From: a virus | Virus record (IMG/VR): IMGVR_UViG_3300023179_000228 | Span: 1 to 40,574 of that record | Length of the DNA: 40,574 bases | Reading direction: 5' to 3' (one strand) | Shown here: one piece after another, positions 21,506 to 34,900 of the stretch | How positions within the stretch are numbered: position 1 is the first letter of the stretch | Layout of the letters: each line of letters begins with the position of its first letter | The notes under the pieces: generated by a model | The model's input: only the letters and a program-made list of their open reading frames with translations | The model's database searches: none | What the model was told of the DNA's origin: nothing | Made by a program: the position numbers and the translations under genes

Positions 21506-23691
21506 CCGCCAGCGGATCCGGGATCTAGTGGTACTTGCCTTGGATTCCCTACTGCACCGGCTGGCGCTCCTGGGGATCCGGATTGCCCGAAAACTCTTCC
21601 ATCTTGGGTAGTTGCCCCTGTTGCTTCAAATGGTTGAATAATCTGCTCGGCCTCTACAACACCAAGGGACTTCAGGGATTGGGTGTAAAACAAGGACACC
21701 TTCTGCTGTATTTCGGGCGGAAGGCTGTAGAATTGGGTCACAAGATTCGCGGCTTGGGCATTGCTCTGAAGCTGTTGTTCTCCGTAGAAGCGGGTAAGAA
21801 GTAATTTTATATTCAACTCCATCCCCTTTACATCATCTGGCCCGATAGAGATAAGGCTCAACGCATCTCCTTCGAGATAGTTGAAAGCCTCTTTTTTATC
21901 TAAATTTTTAAGCAATAGCAGAACAAGGCGATTCATGATTTGCATTAGCGGGGCCAGCATGTCCTGAATGTATTGGCTAAACATCTCTTGGCCCGAGGCG
22001 TCAATCGAGCGGATCCCAGTTGCCAGCTTGGAGCTTGGAAGACCCGCAAAGTCTTGGTCTCCGGGGTTCACGATCCCTGACTCTAGCTGAACGATCTGCG
22101 TGAAGTAGTTGAGCATGAAATTCAGTTGGTCGTTCTTAGTCTCTGGGAGTGCCACATATTCAACGGCATCCTTGGCTGAGAACCCCGGGCGAAGCGTGTA
22201 GGTTCCGCCATTGTTCAGCACCAGATTTGGGTTCGAGGATCCTTCGTAAGTGGCATCTGGCCTCCAGAACGTGATCCTCCCGCTTGCGCCTTGGGCAAAG
22301 TTCAATCGGTTGACTGTCAGATCAATAAAGTCCTGCGAGGACTTAAACTGCTCAACCGCTCCGATCCCATACCACCGGCCGTCGACTGGGTTAACCCGAA
22401 GGACGGTAAACGGTCTTTTGCCGTCAGCAGTTACATTGGCTGTGTACTCATAGAAGATGGCTTTTTGATTCTTAACATCCAGAAGGAGCATGATTTCTTC
22501 GGTAATCCCATCGCCGTCAGCATCGTAGCGAATGTAGCACTCAGCGACCTCAAGGGACGCCTGGGATGAATTATTGACCCCTACCTGACCCTCGCCTCGT
22601 TCTGACCTAGACTGCCCTGCCCCTGTTTTGGGGTTTCCGGTTTCGCTTGAAGCCAACCGAATCTGCTCAATCACGCTTCGAATTCTGGCAACCTCTTCAT
22701 CGGGATCCTCCGATCCGACTCCCTTTTTCCTGTAAAGGTCAGCCAGCTCCATTACTGGTGCATCGTAAAGATGAGCGCAGAAATCTGCATCATCGACAGA
22801 AGCTGCATTTAGCGGACACAGAAAGTCTTGAAAGTATACTGGCTCGGCAGCAGGCCCGATAAATATGTCGGATTTCCTTGTAACCAATTGTTCCATAAAG
22901 ATTGGGAATAAAGGTTGCGGGGTTTGCATGTCCCTCTGGAGAACCATTTGGCCGTCTTGAGATGGGGCAAACCGGTCGTTTTCTGTGATGAAATCGCCGT
23001 CGGCCGCCATAATCGGATTCCCTTGGCCGTCCACCAGTACCCGCAGGAGCTTCTTGAATATCTGATCTTTCTGGGTGTAGGTCGTTTTGACAACACATTC
23101 ACCACGGACAAACGCAATCTGGATGGCCATCTTAAGGGCATCCTTAATCTTCAAGCGGTCAAACTTGAAGCGGGCATACTTTTCAAGTCGGTCAGCCACG
23201 TTGCGATCCGAGGATCCCTCTGGCAAAACTCCGAACCAAGGGTCTGTCCCAAGGAAATATTTAACGGCTCGGGCGATCATTTGACGGGCAATCCTACGGG
23301 TTAAGGGAACGATGAGGTTACTATGCTCAAAGATTCCGCCCATCGTGAAAGGACGCCAGCTTACGTTATTCTCGTAGATCCATTCGAATATCTGTCTTCT
23401 ACCAAGGAAAGTGTCATGAGCCGGAATCCCGCCCGACATATTGTTATGCCAAGCGGCAGATCGGGTGATGTTGCGACCCATGTCGGCTTCGGTTTCCCGG
23501 AGCCTTCTTATGGCATGCTCGACAAGGTTTTTCTCCTGTTCCGCAGTAAGCAGATAGGCTGTTGAAAAGCTATTGGGAGCTGGGGATCCGCCTCCTAGTG
23601 CCTCTCCGCCTTCCAGCGGCTTGGCTTGGTCTATGGCCTTTTCAAGGGCGTCCGCGCTCTCCAAAAGCGTATCTATCTGCGTTTCAGCCAT
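21502..23691 (-). CDS. Portal protein
   Basis: A 729-residue protein at the position expected of a portal. Recognisable features are R-F-K-F-D-R-L-K-like helices after the wing, the clip-like segment N-P-V-D-G-R-W-Y-G-I-G-A-V-E-Q-F-K (near 445) and the long C-terminal helix with L-P-S-S-K-L-A-T-G-I-R-S. The portal forms a 12-fold ring at one capsid vertex through which DNA is packaged and ejected. The size agrees with large podovirus portals. The C-terminus is Gly/Pro-rich and disordered-looking. Its ATG lies 9 bases after the stop of the giant gene. Confidence 0.85.
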   Translation of the reverse strand: MAETQIDTLLESADALEKAIDQAKPLEGGEALGGGSPAPNSFSTAYLLTAEQEKNLVEHAIRRLRETEADMGRNITRSAAWHNNMSGGIPAHDTFLGRRQIFEWIYENNVSWRPFTMGGIFEHSNLIVPLTRRIARQMIARAVKYFLGTDPWFGVLPEGSSDRNVADRLEKYARFKFDRLKIKDALKMAIQIAFVRGECVVKTTYTQKDQIFKKLLRVLVDGQGNPIMAADGDFITENDRFAPSQDGQMVLQRDMQTPQPLFPIFMEQLVTRKSDIFIGPAAEPVYFQDFLCPLNAASVDDADFCAHLYDAPVMELADLYRKKGVGSEDPDEEVARIRSVIEQIRLASSETGNPKTGAGQSRSERGEGQVGVNNSSQASLEVAECYIRYDADGDGITEEIMLLLDVKNQKAIFYEYTANVTADGKRPFTVLRVNPVDGRWYGIGAVEQFKSSQDFIDLTVNRLNFAQGASGRITFWRPDATYEGSSNPNLVLNNGGTYTLRPGFSAKDAVEYVALPETKNDQLNFMLNYFTQIVQLESGIVNPGDQDFAGLPSSKLATGIRSIDASGQEMFSQYIQDMLAPLMQIMNRLVLLLLKNLDKKEAFNYLEGDALSLISIGPDDVKGMELNIKLLLTRFYGEQQLQSNAQAANLVTQFYSLPPEIQQKVSLFYTQSLKSLGVVEAEQIIQPFEATGATTQDGRVFGQSGSPGAPAGAVGNPRQVPLDPGSAGG

Positions 23692-23700
23692 ATAATTCGA

Positions 23701-25960
23701 TTACTTTGAGGGGTTAGACTGTAAAGCTTTGAGCTCTCTTCTGTGCCGCGCATCCACAACCGCTTTTTTGGCGTCTCGATAGAACCCAGAGATCGTCCTT
23801 TGGATTACGTCCTTACGATCTTCGGAAACATATCCAGATAAATCGTTTTGCGACAAAGTCCCGCCTTCAGTGCTATTTCCGTATAGGTAAGCCCTTATTT
23901 TGGGGGCTGCAATCTTAAGCACCATCTCGTAGTCGCCACTGCTCAATGCAACCCTCTGGCGCAGATACTTGTCATCAAAGAACCGATCAGGCCTAGAAAG
24001 ATCCGGGTTCCACCTTTTGTCTGGGTGTTGCCGGTTATAGTTGTCTACGAATCTTTCAAAGCCTGTTTTCCCGAATTCCTCACCGAATCTTCCTGGTAAC
24101 AACCTGACGGCTGACCTTGCGACTGGGCCAGCACCTTTATACGGAACTGGGTTAGGCACTTTCATGCCCTCGAATGTCCGCCGGTCTGGAATTCCAAGCT
24201 GATCCCCAAGTCCCGGGAGGATGGCAAATGCAAGAGCGTCGGGCGCTAATGGATCTGGATTATAAACGTCCTTTTCATATTCCGGAATTCCTCCGAATGG
24301 TTGCTTGAATAGATTTGGCGACATTATGGCCGATAGCTTGTCTCTTAATACTCGTTGCCAACCGCTTCCCTCTAAATCAAACAAGCTGATCATATCGCGC
24401 CATTGCTTGCCGTATGTCCTTGTTGCTGGAGCCAAGAAGTAGTCTTTAAAGAGATTTGCGCCAGACGATCCAGCCCTACTTGGGTTCCTTACGGATTCCT
24501 TCATTGTTCTTGCGATATTTACATTTGATGAAACTACGGTTCCAACTGGTTCAACTCGGCTATAATCGAGCGCATATTCTCCAGTAGTAACTCCAAGGCT
24601 TTTAAGCCAGTCACCCCGTAGAATGAATTTGAATGGGGGGTTTCCAAACCTAGTTACTCGTTGCCCACCTGGAGCAAGCGGATCTGGCGTTCCAGTAATA
24701 AGCAACATCTTCTTATCGTCATCGTCATCACCTTCGGCGGCCCCAGTCAACAGACCGGCTAGTATGGCAGTTCCAATGCCAAAGCTTGTTAGCCTCTCAA
24801 CAAAGTCATCGTACTCTGCGACAGGAAGATACTTTGTTTTCTTGCCATCAACGTCTGTCTCCTTAACCCTTCTAGCCCTTGAGATTAGGTTAAGTATGGC
24901 TGGTGGCGTGTATGAGTATCCCTCGCGGTAGATGTTGAATGGGCTTTTAATTAAAACCAAGAAGGACTGAATAAGCCGAAGAACCGCCCTTGCCGGCATA
25001 AATGCAGGGTTATTGTCCATAGCAGTTGCAGCGTTCTCAAGGCTTGCGTATACATCTGACAGCCTCCCCACGTTTTCGGCTGCAAAATCTCCTATTGAGC
25101 GAACATCTCCTCCCTCTGGTTTTAGCTGGAATGTGAATGTCTCCTTGGTTGCCCGACGAGCTGCAAGCATCCAGCTTGTTGATCCAGCCCCACCGACCTC
25201 TTTTTGAACGAACGAGCTTAGTTCTGCTCCGTTAAGTCCTGCCGCCTTACCGAGCCGGTATGCGTGTGCACCGACAGACATGTATGCCCTGAACGTCTTG
25301 GTGAATTCGTCGGCTGCAAGTAGGCCTCGAAGTGGAGCGCGAATAGCTTTGCCGAGTTTTCCCGGGATCCTTGTCTTTCTTGTTCTGCCGTACTTTTGGA
25401 GGAATGCTCCAAACCTTGTCTGCGGATCATGAATGTCCTCAAGAACACCGGAAACATTATAGTCAAAGAACCCTGCTTCAGTTGCCCAAGCCAATTTAGC
25501 CATTGTTGAAGCCTCGAAAAACGCCGGAACGACTGCCCTTAAGATATATCCAATTTCACTTCCAGCTCCTCCAATAGCTTCTGAAATTGTTTTGTAAGCC
25601 GTGCTTGGTCTAAAGAGCGGGACTTGGCGATCATCAATTCTGTCGATCTCTACTTCTTGATTGATGCCAGCTTGCCCGAGCAGATACGAAGTGATGGCTT
25701 GAAATCCACGATGGACAGATGTTGTGATCGGGGAAACTGGCGTGACCGCCATATTTGCAAGCTGGGTTGCGACTCCACTGAAAATACTTGAGACATACGC
25801 CTCGAATAATGTCCCGTCTATTGTCGGCTTCCCTGCCTGCATGGCTTTAGCCAACACCACGATATGCTCTGGTTTCCGCAGATCGAAAAGGTTGCTTCTA
25901 CCCTTACGCTCGGCCCACTTGTATTCGCCGGTCGGTGTAAGGGTGAGGCCAAGCATGTTA
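23701..25960 (-). other. C-terminal polyvalent-protein domain (residues ~4853-5605)
   Basis: A mixed hydrophobic and basic domain with S-S-I-F-S-G-V-A-T-Q-L-A-N-M near 4880 and F-G-I-G-T-A-I-L-A-G-L-L-T-G-A near 5243. Similar C-terminal domains close many large phage polyvalent proteins and may insert in the host membrane during ejection. The acidic run D-D-D-D-D at about 5260 follows the hydrophobic part. Confidence 0.55.
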
Positions 25961-28900
25961 TAGATCTCTTCCATCGCCTCGTCCTCACCTAATGGCTGAT
26001 TATCCGGAATACGTTGGGCCATGATCTGCCTCATCGAGGCGTCCGTTCTTGCGTTTTCTAAGAGTGCTTTACGGAGTTGCTCGCGGGTCATCCCGCTCTG
26101 GGCGATCTGGCTAAACCTTCTCTTGGCTTCGGATCGCATGACATCCATGGCGCCCTTTATGTCCACCATCTTGACCTTGGTTTGCTTGGAAACTGAAACT
26201 GGGTCATGCCCGATCATGATCAACTCCACCGCCTCGCGTTCTTTCGGAGAAAGCCTGACCTGATCGAGCATTTGAGTGGCCGGCCGTCCTGTTCTGATTT
26301 CCGAAAGCTCGGACTCTTTCATCAACTGCGCTAGATTTGTCCCGAGACCAGCCAGCGTGCGATTCACGTCGGCCAACCTATCCTGCGCCTCTTGGGCCAT
26401 GACTTGTTCTCGAGTCACGCGATTCTGTAAATCTGAGATTTGCCCTTGCAGAGCTTGGATCTCGGCGTTCCTCTGCTCAAGGACAGCCTTCATTTCTTCT
26501 GAGTTGGTCGCCTCTTGCCTAGAATCAAGCAAGCCGTTCCTCTCTTTGATCAAGTCTTCGAGGGTTGCCTGAAGGCTTCTGATGTCGTTCCGGTTTTGGG
26601 CTTCGGTTGGGTAATACTTGAGGTCAAGAATCCTATTCCGCTCGGGCTGAACCATTACGGCCATAAGGAACTCGGTGTGACGCTGTGCTGGCGTCATTAA
26701 TCTGTCATAGCCAATTCGTAGAGCGCGACCCGCTTCGGATCTGGCCTCACGATACATGTACGTCATTGCGTATGCCTTGCCTAGATCCTCTGCGTTTCCG
26801 CTCGTAATTGCCGTTTGCGCCATCTCTCCGACCATCTTCATGGCTGCTAATGTTGTTTCCGTGTTTAGAGACTGTCCGGAAAGAACGGCCTCTTGGACTC
26901 CGAGCCGGCCTTCTGGAGTTGAAAGAATTTGAATAGCGGCGTCTTCAACTGCCGTATCCTGCTTAATTCCAAGCCCACGCTGGAACCGCATGGCGTCCAT
27001 GGCGTTGATTAGGTCTCTCTGTTGGGAGGTTTGTCCAGGGTTTGCCAAGCTTCTTGCCGGACCGCCATTTTCGCCATTCTGATAAACTCCACCGAGCGTC
27101 TTGGTTCCAGATGGCTGGACTCGCAACTTGCGATACATCGCCATTACTTCTTGGGTGTCTTTCCCGAGGTCGCCCAAGAGATCGGCTCGGATAGACATCA
27201 ACTCTTCTGGGGTAAGTGGCTTTGGCGTAATTACAGGGTTTCCGTTCTCGTCGTAATCAAGCCTTTGGGCGAATAGATTGCCTTGAACCATCCCTGCCCG
27301 AGTTTCTTGCTCTAACGCAAAAGGCTGAGTCGTGGGGTTCACGCTGGTCTCTGTTGGCATCAGCTGGCCTTCTGGTTGATATCCAGACAGCTTGGTTTGG
27401 TTGGCGGTAAACTCTAATTGGCGCAACCGCTTCTCGTTATAGGGTTGGCCGGAATCACGCATCGCTCGAAGCTCGTTAATTTCAGAAAGGATTTTCTTCG
27501 CTCCACTTGGCTCAATACGCTGGGCATTAAGGGCAAGCTCCATCTGGGGAGCGATAAACTTGGCAGGAGGAGTCTCGATGACGGATGGGCTGGATGCCGT
27601 CGGCCGGTTGGGCGATCCAGCGTACTTCTCTGTATCAAATAAGGATTGCTGAACCCCAACTCCTGGCATTTTGTATTTCGTGGCAAACTTCTCGATTTCC
27701 GAGATCCGCTTGCGTTGCTCTTTGGTTGGGTTCGGGATATCGGTCAATCTCTTGTATTCCAAGGCCAATGGATTTTTCTCCCCGCCCGCATCCGAAGGGG
27801 CTACGTCATCGCGGGTGTAGGATTTGACCACTTGCACCATCCCGCGTATCCCGGGCAACCCAGCAACCGCTGCTGATATGGTCTTGGTGACTACCCTTCT
27901 TGGGTTATCGATGCCCCTTGTTACCCATCCATCCAAACCAACCCTCGGCCGTATTGAGAATGCCCCTTTAGTGGTAGTGATTAGGCCACCCCTTGGCATC
28001 GCTTGAATAGTATTAGAAATCTTATCCTCCAGCTTGTCTCCGCCGATCCTTTGGGCAAAGAGCTGGCCTTGTTGGGTGGTCGGTTCCGACCTTGCGGCTG
28101 AATCACGATTCCCAACAATTGTCTGATAATCGGTAATTTTGATGGATCCGATGTCCATCAAGGATCCGGCCGTTGATCCTACTAGGGTTCCGGCGGCCAT
28201 GTTCCTCACGGCTCCCTTCATTCCGCCCTTTAGGTTCAATAGGTCTGACTCAAGCTGGTCGAACCACTCCACTAGGTAGTCGTGGGGAGTTTTGGTTAGC
28301 CCTTTCGGGACATCCAAGTTGGCAATCATTCCCACAAAGGAAGGGTTGCTCATTGTTTCAGCGGAAAACTCGTCAATGTTCTTAAACCCATACAGAATCG
28401 ACATCGCCTTCTTGCCGGGATCTCCAACAACACCCAGAATCCTCTGCTTAAACACAGGCTTCGTTGAGCGTATTGTGTAAGTCGAATATGCCGAAGGGGC
28501 TATGTTTTGAGTCCTTAGCTTCTCTAGCCCAGAAGGGGTAAGAATCAGCTTTCCGTCCGCCTCAACTTCTAAACCAGCTAGGGATCCGGCCGGACTAGAG
28601 ATAAAGAAGTCGTTGGTCGCCCCGTTCTTGTTTACGTAGGCATCCAAAGTGTCATTCGGCACTCCAGCCTTACCTTCAAGCCCAAGTCCGGTAAAGTGTT
28701 CATAGATAGCCTTTGAGTTTGAGGCATCAATGTGGGCCGACATGTGTAATCCGCCGGCATAGCTTGCTCGGTGCATCGGTAGCGTGATTGAGAAGCTGGC
28801 TGTTAGGCCCGATCCGAAGATTGCGTTCTCAATGGGTTGACCAGCATCGTCTTTGGCATACTTCAATGCCCCAAGATATGCCTTCACAAGGCTCTGCATG

Positions 28901-31900
28901 GCTGGGATTGCTCCAGTAGGATTATCGGCATCTAGGGGTTGCTTGTTTGCGTAAGTGGTTAATGCCTCGCGATACTTCGATCCGGACATCTCTCCGCGCC
29001 GAGGCTGGAAATTCTTAACGATTTCGCTCCCAATAAGTTGAGCGGTAAAGGAGTGGACGAATTCATGCAGAATTACCCTTGGACTCAATTGACCAGGATG
29101 AAGCCGGATAATGCCCATCGTAAACGGATCCATCTTGATCGATGAGAAATGGGATGTCGGGATCGATTCATCAATTACCACGTCGGTATTTGCTGCCCTA
29201 CCAAGGAATGACGATGGGTTGGCTTCAATCCCCTTGACCAAGGCTTGGCTAAGCAACCGATAGTAGGCTTGGATCGCTTTATTGTTTTCATTTGCTGGCT
29301 CTGCGATCCCGCGGATGAGGTTGCCAGCTGGTTGCGGTCCGGAGCGAAGGGCCATAATGGCCTGCCCAAGCTGGGTGTTGCGGAACTGCCGAACAAGGTT
29401 CGCTGTTTCGCCATCTTCCTCAGAATTGGTGGTATAAATCCTCTGTGCATTGATCGACATGGGTCGAATTAGCCCTGCTTCCATCGCAAGCCGTAAGGCC
29501 TTACTTACAGGCTTTTGGGGCTTCGAGTTGGTTGCGAACAAGCTGTTGTCACCGGCAAAGTCTTGTAAGGCTCGAAGCGCATCATCGTACATACGCTGGG
29601 CCATCTGCTTGTTTGGACGCTGTTTGCCGTCCTCTCCAATAATCGATGGCAACCCAAATTCATCTGCAATTGCCTCAAATGTCATTCCTCGGTTGTGAGC
29701 TACAAACACTTGAGCCAAGCGCGGATCAATAGTCTGGAATGCGGCCTCCATGTCACTTCTAAGTGCCTTGGTAAACTCGGTCTCCTCTACGTCCTTAGGC
29801 GTAACAATGTCCGGCCCCTCATCTTCACTTACTGCCGTTGCCCTTCCGACAAGAAGCTCGGCCACCGTCTCCTCGTCCTCAAGCATCTGCATTCCTTGTT
29901 GCTCGGGTGGGTCAACTTCGTACTGCCCAAACTTCTGATAGGACGTAAGGACGCTGTTTTTGGCGGCTTCGACCATGTACGAGAACACCTTTTTGGGTAT
30001 TCCGCCTTCGGGAGCTGCGGATCCTTCCATTTCGGCGAACTTGCCCGGATCCTGCGTCCTCATTACGGCAAGCGCCTTGACGGCCTTCAGAACCCCAGAA
30101 ACGGCCGAATCCTCTACATACGAGGCATCCATATTGGGGAACATCCGCAGAACCATTCGAACTGCCGGCGACGGCCCCACGTTACCATCTGAGTCAGTGG
30201 TCTGCTGAGTAGCGATCCGGTAGTAGTTCCAGATCTCTGGGGTAATTTCATCCCCAATCCGCTGGGCGTTAATCTGAACCGAACGTGGGCCGGAATAGGC
30301 GTAACCCTCGATTGCAGATCCGGCAGGAGATTCGACTGCTTTGCTCTTTGCAACATCTGCGTATGGCATCCACTCGGAGGTTCCGTCCGTAAGTGATGGG
30401 GTTCCGGGATTCCAGTCTTTCGGCATGCTTGGATCCTCTGGGTACACAAGGGTGTCCTCGCTGATTCGGCTCATCATGTAATCTTGGTTCAATGCTGCGA
30501 GGCCGACTGGCCCAAAGACTTCGCCCCCCTTCTTTGGATCTGCGTAAAAGTATCGCTGTCCCGCATTTTGATCTGGAATGCTTCGCGACTTCATGCGCCG
30601 AGCGATATAATTTCCAGCATCAAAACCACCCATTGAAACTGCAATATATGGCCCTTCGGCTGACACCTTTGCTCCTGGAACTAGCTTCTCAATCTCTGCC
30701 CTTACCTCATCCGGTACTCCGGCCTCCTCCATAACGGACAGATCGGCCAGCTGGCTTTCCGCTAAACTGCTGATCGGAATTATCGATTTGAGCGAATGCG
30801 GGGTCTCGATGGCCGTTGCCTCTGTGGTTGCGTAAGAAATTGTCGCCCCGTCCGTAAATACGACTTCCGTTGCGTTATGGTGTCTTGTGATTGTGCTATT
30901 CAAGTAATCCAAGACCTTCTCGGCGTCAGAACGCTGGATTGTCTCCCTGACATTCAGCACATTTGAAAGCTTCTTGAGCTGACTGAATTCGGCTTGGCTA
31001 GGAACAACAATACCAGTTGTCTCGCTTCCGTCTTGGTTAGTGAACCGCATGACTCGGTGATTCAACTGCTGACCAAACAGCCTTGTGGACATATCGGCGG
31101 CCACCAATGGATTGCCAACGATGACGAAGTGATCTTGTTGCATTGCCTTCTGTCGCTCGCGGTCATACGCGTCGGCTACAACTTGGTTGCGCCGGCGGTT
31201 GTTCATCTTGTTTACAAAATCTTTTTGCCCTTCATCCGTTGCTACCGCGCCCTCATCGGTCATTGTGTCGATGTCCTGCGTTACGTCCAACGCTTCGGCA
31301 AATGCGTCGATTACGTCTTTCTCGGTTTGGGCGGTTTCAGTCCTTTCAGATACAAAGGAAAGAATCTCTCGGGTACGCACAGGCGACATCTCGATAATCG
31401 TGTTTCCGTCATAATAAAGACCATTCAGCGTCTTTCCGTCTGAGAATTTGCGGTTAACACGGAAGAATCCTGGTCGATATCCAGCCCTATCCATAGCAAA
31501 GCTCATATATTTCTCGCGAAGCCCGAACGGATGGTTCTCCCAAGCTTTTGCAGCTGCATAAGATTCCGTCTGCTTGAATGAGCGATAGAACGCCGCTTCA
31601 GCGTCTTGGCCGGTTGGGCTGACATCCAGAAGTGGCATTTCAACGCCAAGCTCCTCTTGCTCAAGCGGGTTGTTATTGAAAGCAGCCCGAGCCGATGCCA
31701 GCCGTGATAGCGGGTTGGCGGAAAGCGGAACTGGCATTAGATGGTTGAATCCTGCGCTTTGGATTAGCAACCGCTGGGAAGCGACTACATGCGGATACTT
31801 AGTGTTAAGCCTCAAGCCGGTAACGAATACTGGAACTTGGGTATCGTTAATGTGATACCAGTAGCTTCCGCCAACCTTTTCAGCCGCATCCGCCACCGCC

Positions 31901-34900
31901 GTTTGGGCTACCGCCATCTTTCTGGTGATAGCCTGAATAAGGAGATTCTTTGCATTTGGATCAAGGCGGGATCTGCTGTTAATGAAATTAACTCGGTCAC
32001 TTAGATATTTTTCTGCTGATTCATTGTATTTCTGGACGAGTTGAGCTGTTTCGGCCTTCACCTTGTCAATGTCCTTGACCAGCTGTTCGGATGTGGGCGG
32101 TGGTGTTGGGTTGGTAAATCTGTATCTGCGGAGTTGCGTGGGCTGGGCTGTCCCGATGTCTGGCTCACCCTCCTTGCGGGGGCTGTATGGAGCCATTCCA
32201 GGCATGTCATCCACTAGCACGGCCTTGTAGTCCATCTTTTCGGACGTGAGGTTGTAGCGTCCAGCCATCTTCTCTGTTTCAACGATCTCGTTGTACTCGT
32301 CGCGTACTTGCTCAGAAATTTGGGAGTAGATGTCCAGAGGCATAATGATGAGCATGTGTTCAAACCTTCTGAACACATCTCCGTTGCCAGATCCCTTCAT
32401 TAGGTTCGCTCGGATCTCCTCTTCGTTGGATCCCGGGAAGTACTCGTTATGCCTAGTCTGGAACTCTTGTCGGAACGTTTCGTCCCTTGCCAAAACATTG
32501 GCAATTGCGAGGTCTCCGTAAGCGTTGTGCATGTCCTCTCCGAAGGTTTCCGACATATCCAGCCGTTGACCTCCGGTGCTTGAAGCTCCGAGTTTTGACA
32601 TCTTCTTGGCCGTTAAGGCCATGATCCGTTTCTCGGCGGGCAACTCCTCTGCATACGCCATGTAGAGGTGAGGAGCCGTCAGCTGTCCGGTTCGATTCAC
32701 GCGGAACGCTACTTGAACTGTATCAACCACGTTCGGAGATGGCTGTAAAAGATAGAAAACTCGATCTTTTTGCGAGGAAAATTTGGGGGAATTATGGGCA
32801 TTGATTCCAGTTGAGCCAGAGCGTGAAACTGAAATTACGTTCATATCATCCATGTTGTTAAACATAGAAAGTGATGCCATCCGGTCTTGGTCTAGCTCTG
32901 TCCGTTTTTCGCGGGTTCCATCGGGCATAACCGTGGCCGACCGGCCGGAGATCTCGACGCTGGGGATCTGCACGGACTCCAGCTGTTGCCGAAGTGTATC
33001 CATTGGCGAGATACCTAACCGACCGAGAACATCCCTTGAGGACTCAATCATGCTCTTGGCATCCGAGATCTGCTGAAGCACTTGTTGCGCTCTCTCTACT
33101 GCCTCTGGGTATTCTTCCTGCGCCCTGTTCAGATCAAGCTTTTGGCGGAACAAGGTCTGCTGTCTTCCCTTGGGGCCGACCTTTGCCGTGATAGTTACAT
33201 ACCTCAGCTTGTCGGTGTATCGGGCAAGGGCATCCGCAAATGAGGCATTCCTTGGATCGGTTTCCAGCGAAACATCGTCAAGCAACTCTTGTACTGCTGC
33301 TTCTCCGGTTGCGTCCGAAGCGACAAACACCTTCTTGCCTTGGTCGACCAGGGTTTTAATCTGCTTTGAAATCTCTGGGATCTTTGATGCCAGAACCATG
33401 ATGTTTGCAATGTTGTGGAATTGCGACTTCATGGGGTAAGGCTCGACCTTGATTGTCAGGGTTTCGGCCAGCTCTGGCTTGTCCTCGATCATTGCAGCGG
33501 CCTTGGTTTTCGCCAAAGGCTGTAGCACCGCCCGCAACTGCTTCATGAACGGCCCCGCTTGGATCTGCTTTAATTCGCCAGCGATTTCGTTTGCGGTCTC
33601 GTTTACCTCTACCACTTGGGGGCCGGTACGGAGAGCCAATGGGGTAAATGGGACTGGAAGACCATCATGGGTCAAACCTCTCTGGTAACGGATGTATTCA
33701 CCCGCAGAGACAAGTCCTCGATTCATCAGCTCGAGCAAAGGATTGGCAAACTTCTTGAGAAGCTGGTTCAACCGGCGGACGGACGGAACAGCCCGATTGA
33801 CTGAAGTGAATGGGAAATAAAGGCGCATCGCCTCAAGGTTCTTGATGGCCGTTCCGCTTGAGAACGCCACTCCCTTGGCTTTCTTTAGAATTCCTCGAGC
33901 TACTTCCGATGAAAGCGAGTCACCAGTTCCCTTGTGAGCCTCGTCGATGACGAATACTGCATTTGGAGCCAGAGCGTTAAGGACAGCATTCACATCCTTG
34001 AGTCGTGCTTGCTCCCATGTGGTCATCACCATCGTCTTGCCAGCCGGCAATTTCTTGCTTGCCGTTATTGATTCGAACAATGCCTTCGGGTTCTTGCCTT
34101 TGTTTGTCAGAACATTTCCATCTCCCATCACCGACTCGAAGTCTTGGTCGGTAATAAATGGATCCATCTTGAATCCAAGATCCCTAAAGTCATCCATTAG
34201 GGTTGGGTATAGGGTTCTCGAGTTGGCCGTGAAAAAGATTGGGATTTGCCCGCGTAAATAAGCTGCGTACAGCAAGGCAGCACAGATCCGACCTTTCCCT
34301 ATGCCCATCTCATGCCCAATGATGTTGGCTTTGCCCGAATCCATCCGGTCAAGCGCGGCCGCAATTGTCTCTACTTGCTCTTTATTGAATCTGGATCCGG
34401 CCTTTGGATTTACGACTCGGTAGAGTTCTGAAACATTGTCAAAGCCTAATGCCTTCGATACATAGTTCTCAAGTCCGCCACGCTCGCGGTCAATTCTCTC
34501 AAGATTTCTTCGGATCTCGTCCGCAATACCAACTGGAGCAAATGTTTTTAGGCTGACTCCGTTACCCTGAATTACTGGAACCCAAGGGATCTGGGTTTCT
34601 AGGCCCTCGCCTAAAACTCGTTCAGCGTCATTGACGCCAGAAGCTCGCCCAGCTTCGACTCCCGATCCTCTCCTTTGGAGCGTTCGAATAGCGCCAAGAT
34701 TTGGTTGTGGCCCTCCACCGCCCCGCACGCCTGCCGAAACAGTGTTGTCAGCCAATCCTTGGTTCTCTCCGGATCCTCTGTCAGGTCGTTGATCCACGGA
34801 TCCTGGTAAAGTGCGTCCGCGTCCGTCTTCCACATTCTGAAGCTGTCCGGGTTGTCCCGCTGCCACTTCACCAGTCGTGGATATGCCTCCTCCGCTGCCA

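Noticed and set aside
29620-29635. An AQRM string inside the sigma region 4-like HTH.
   Set aside because: It lies within a predicted helix rather than at a domain border, so I do not count it as a member of the border motif set; it shows that chance near-matches occur.
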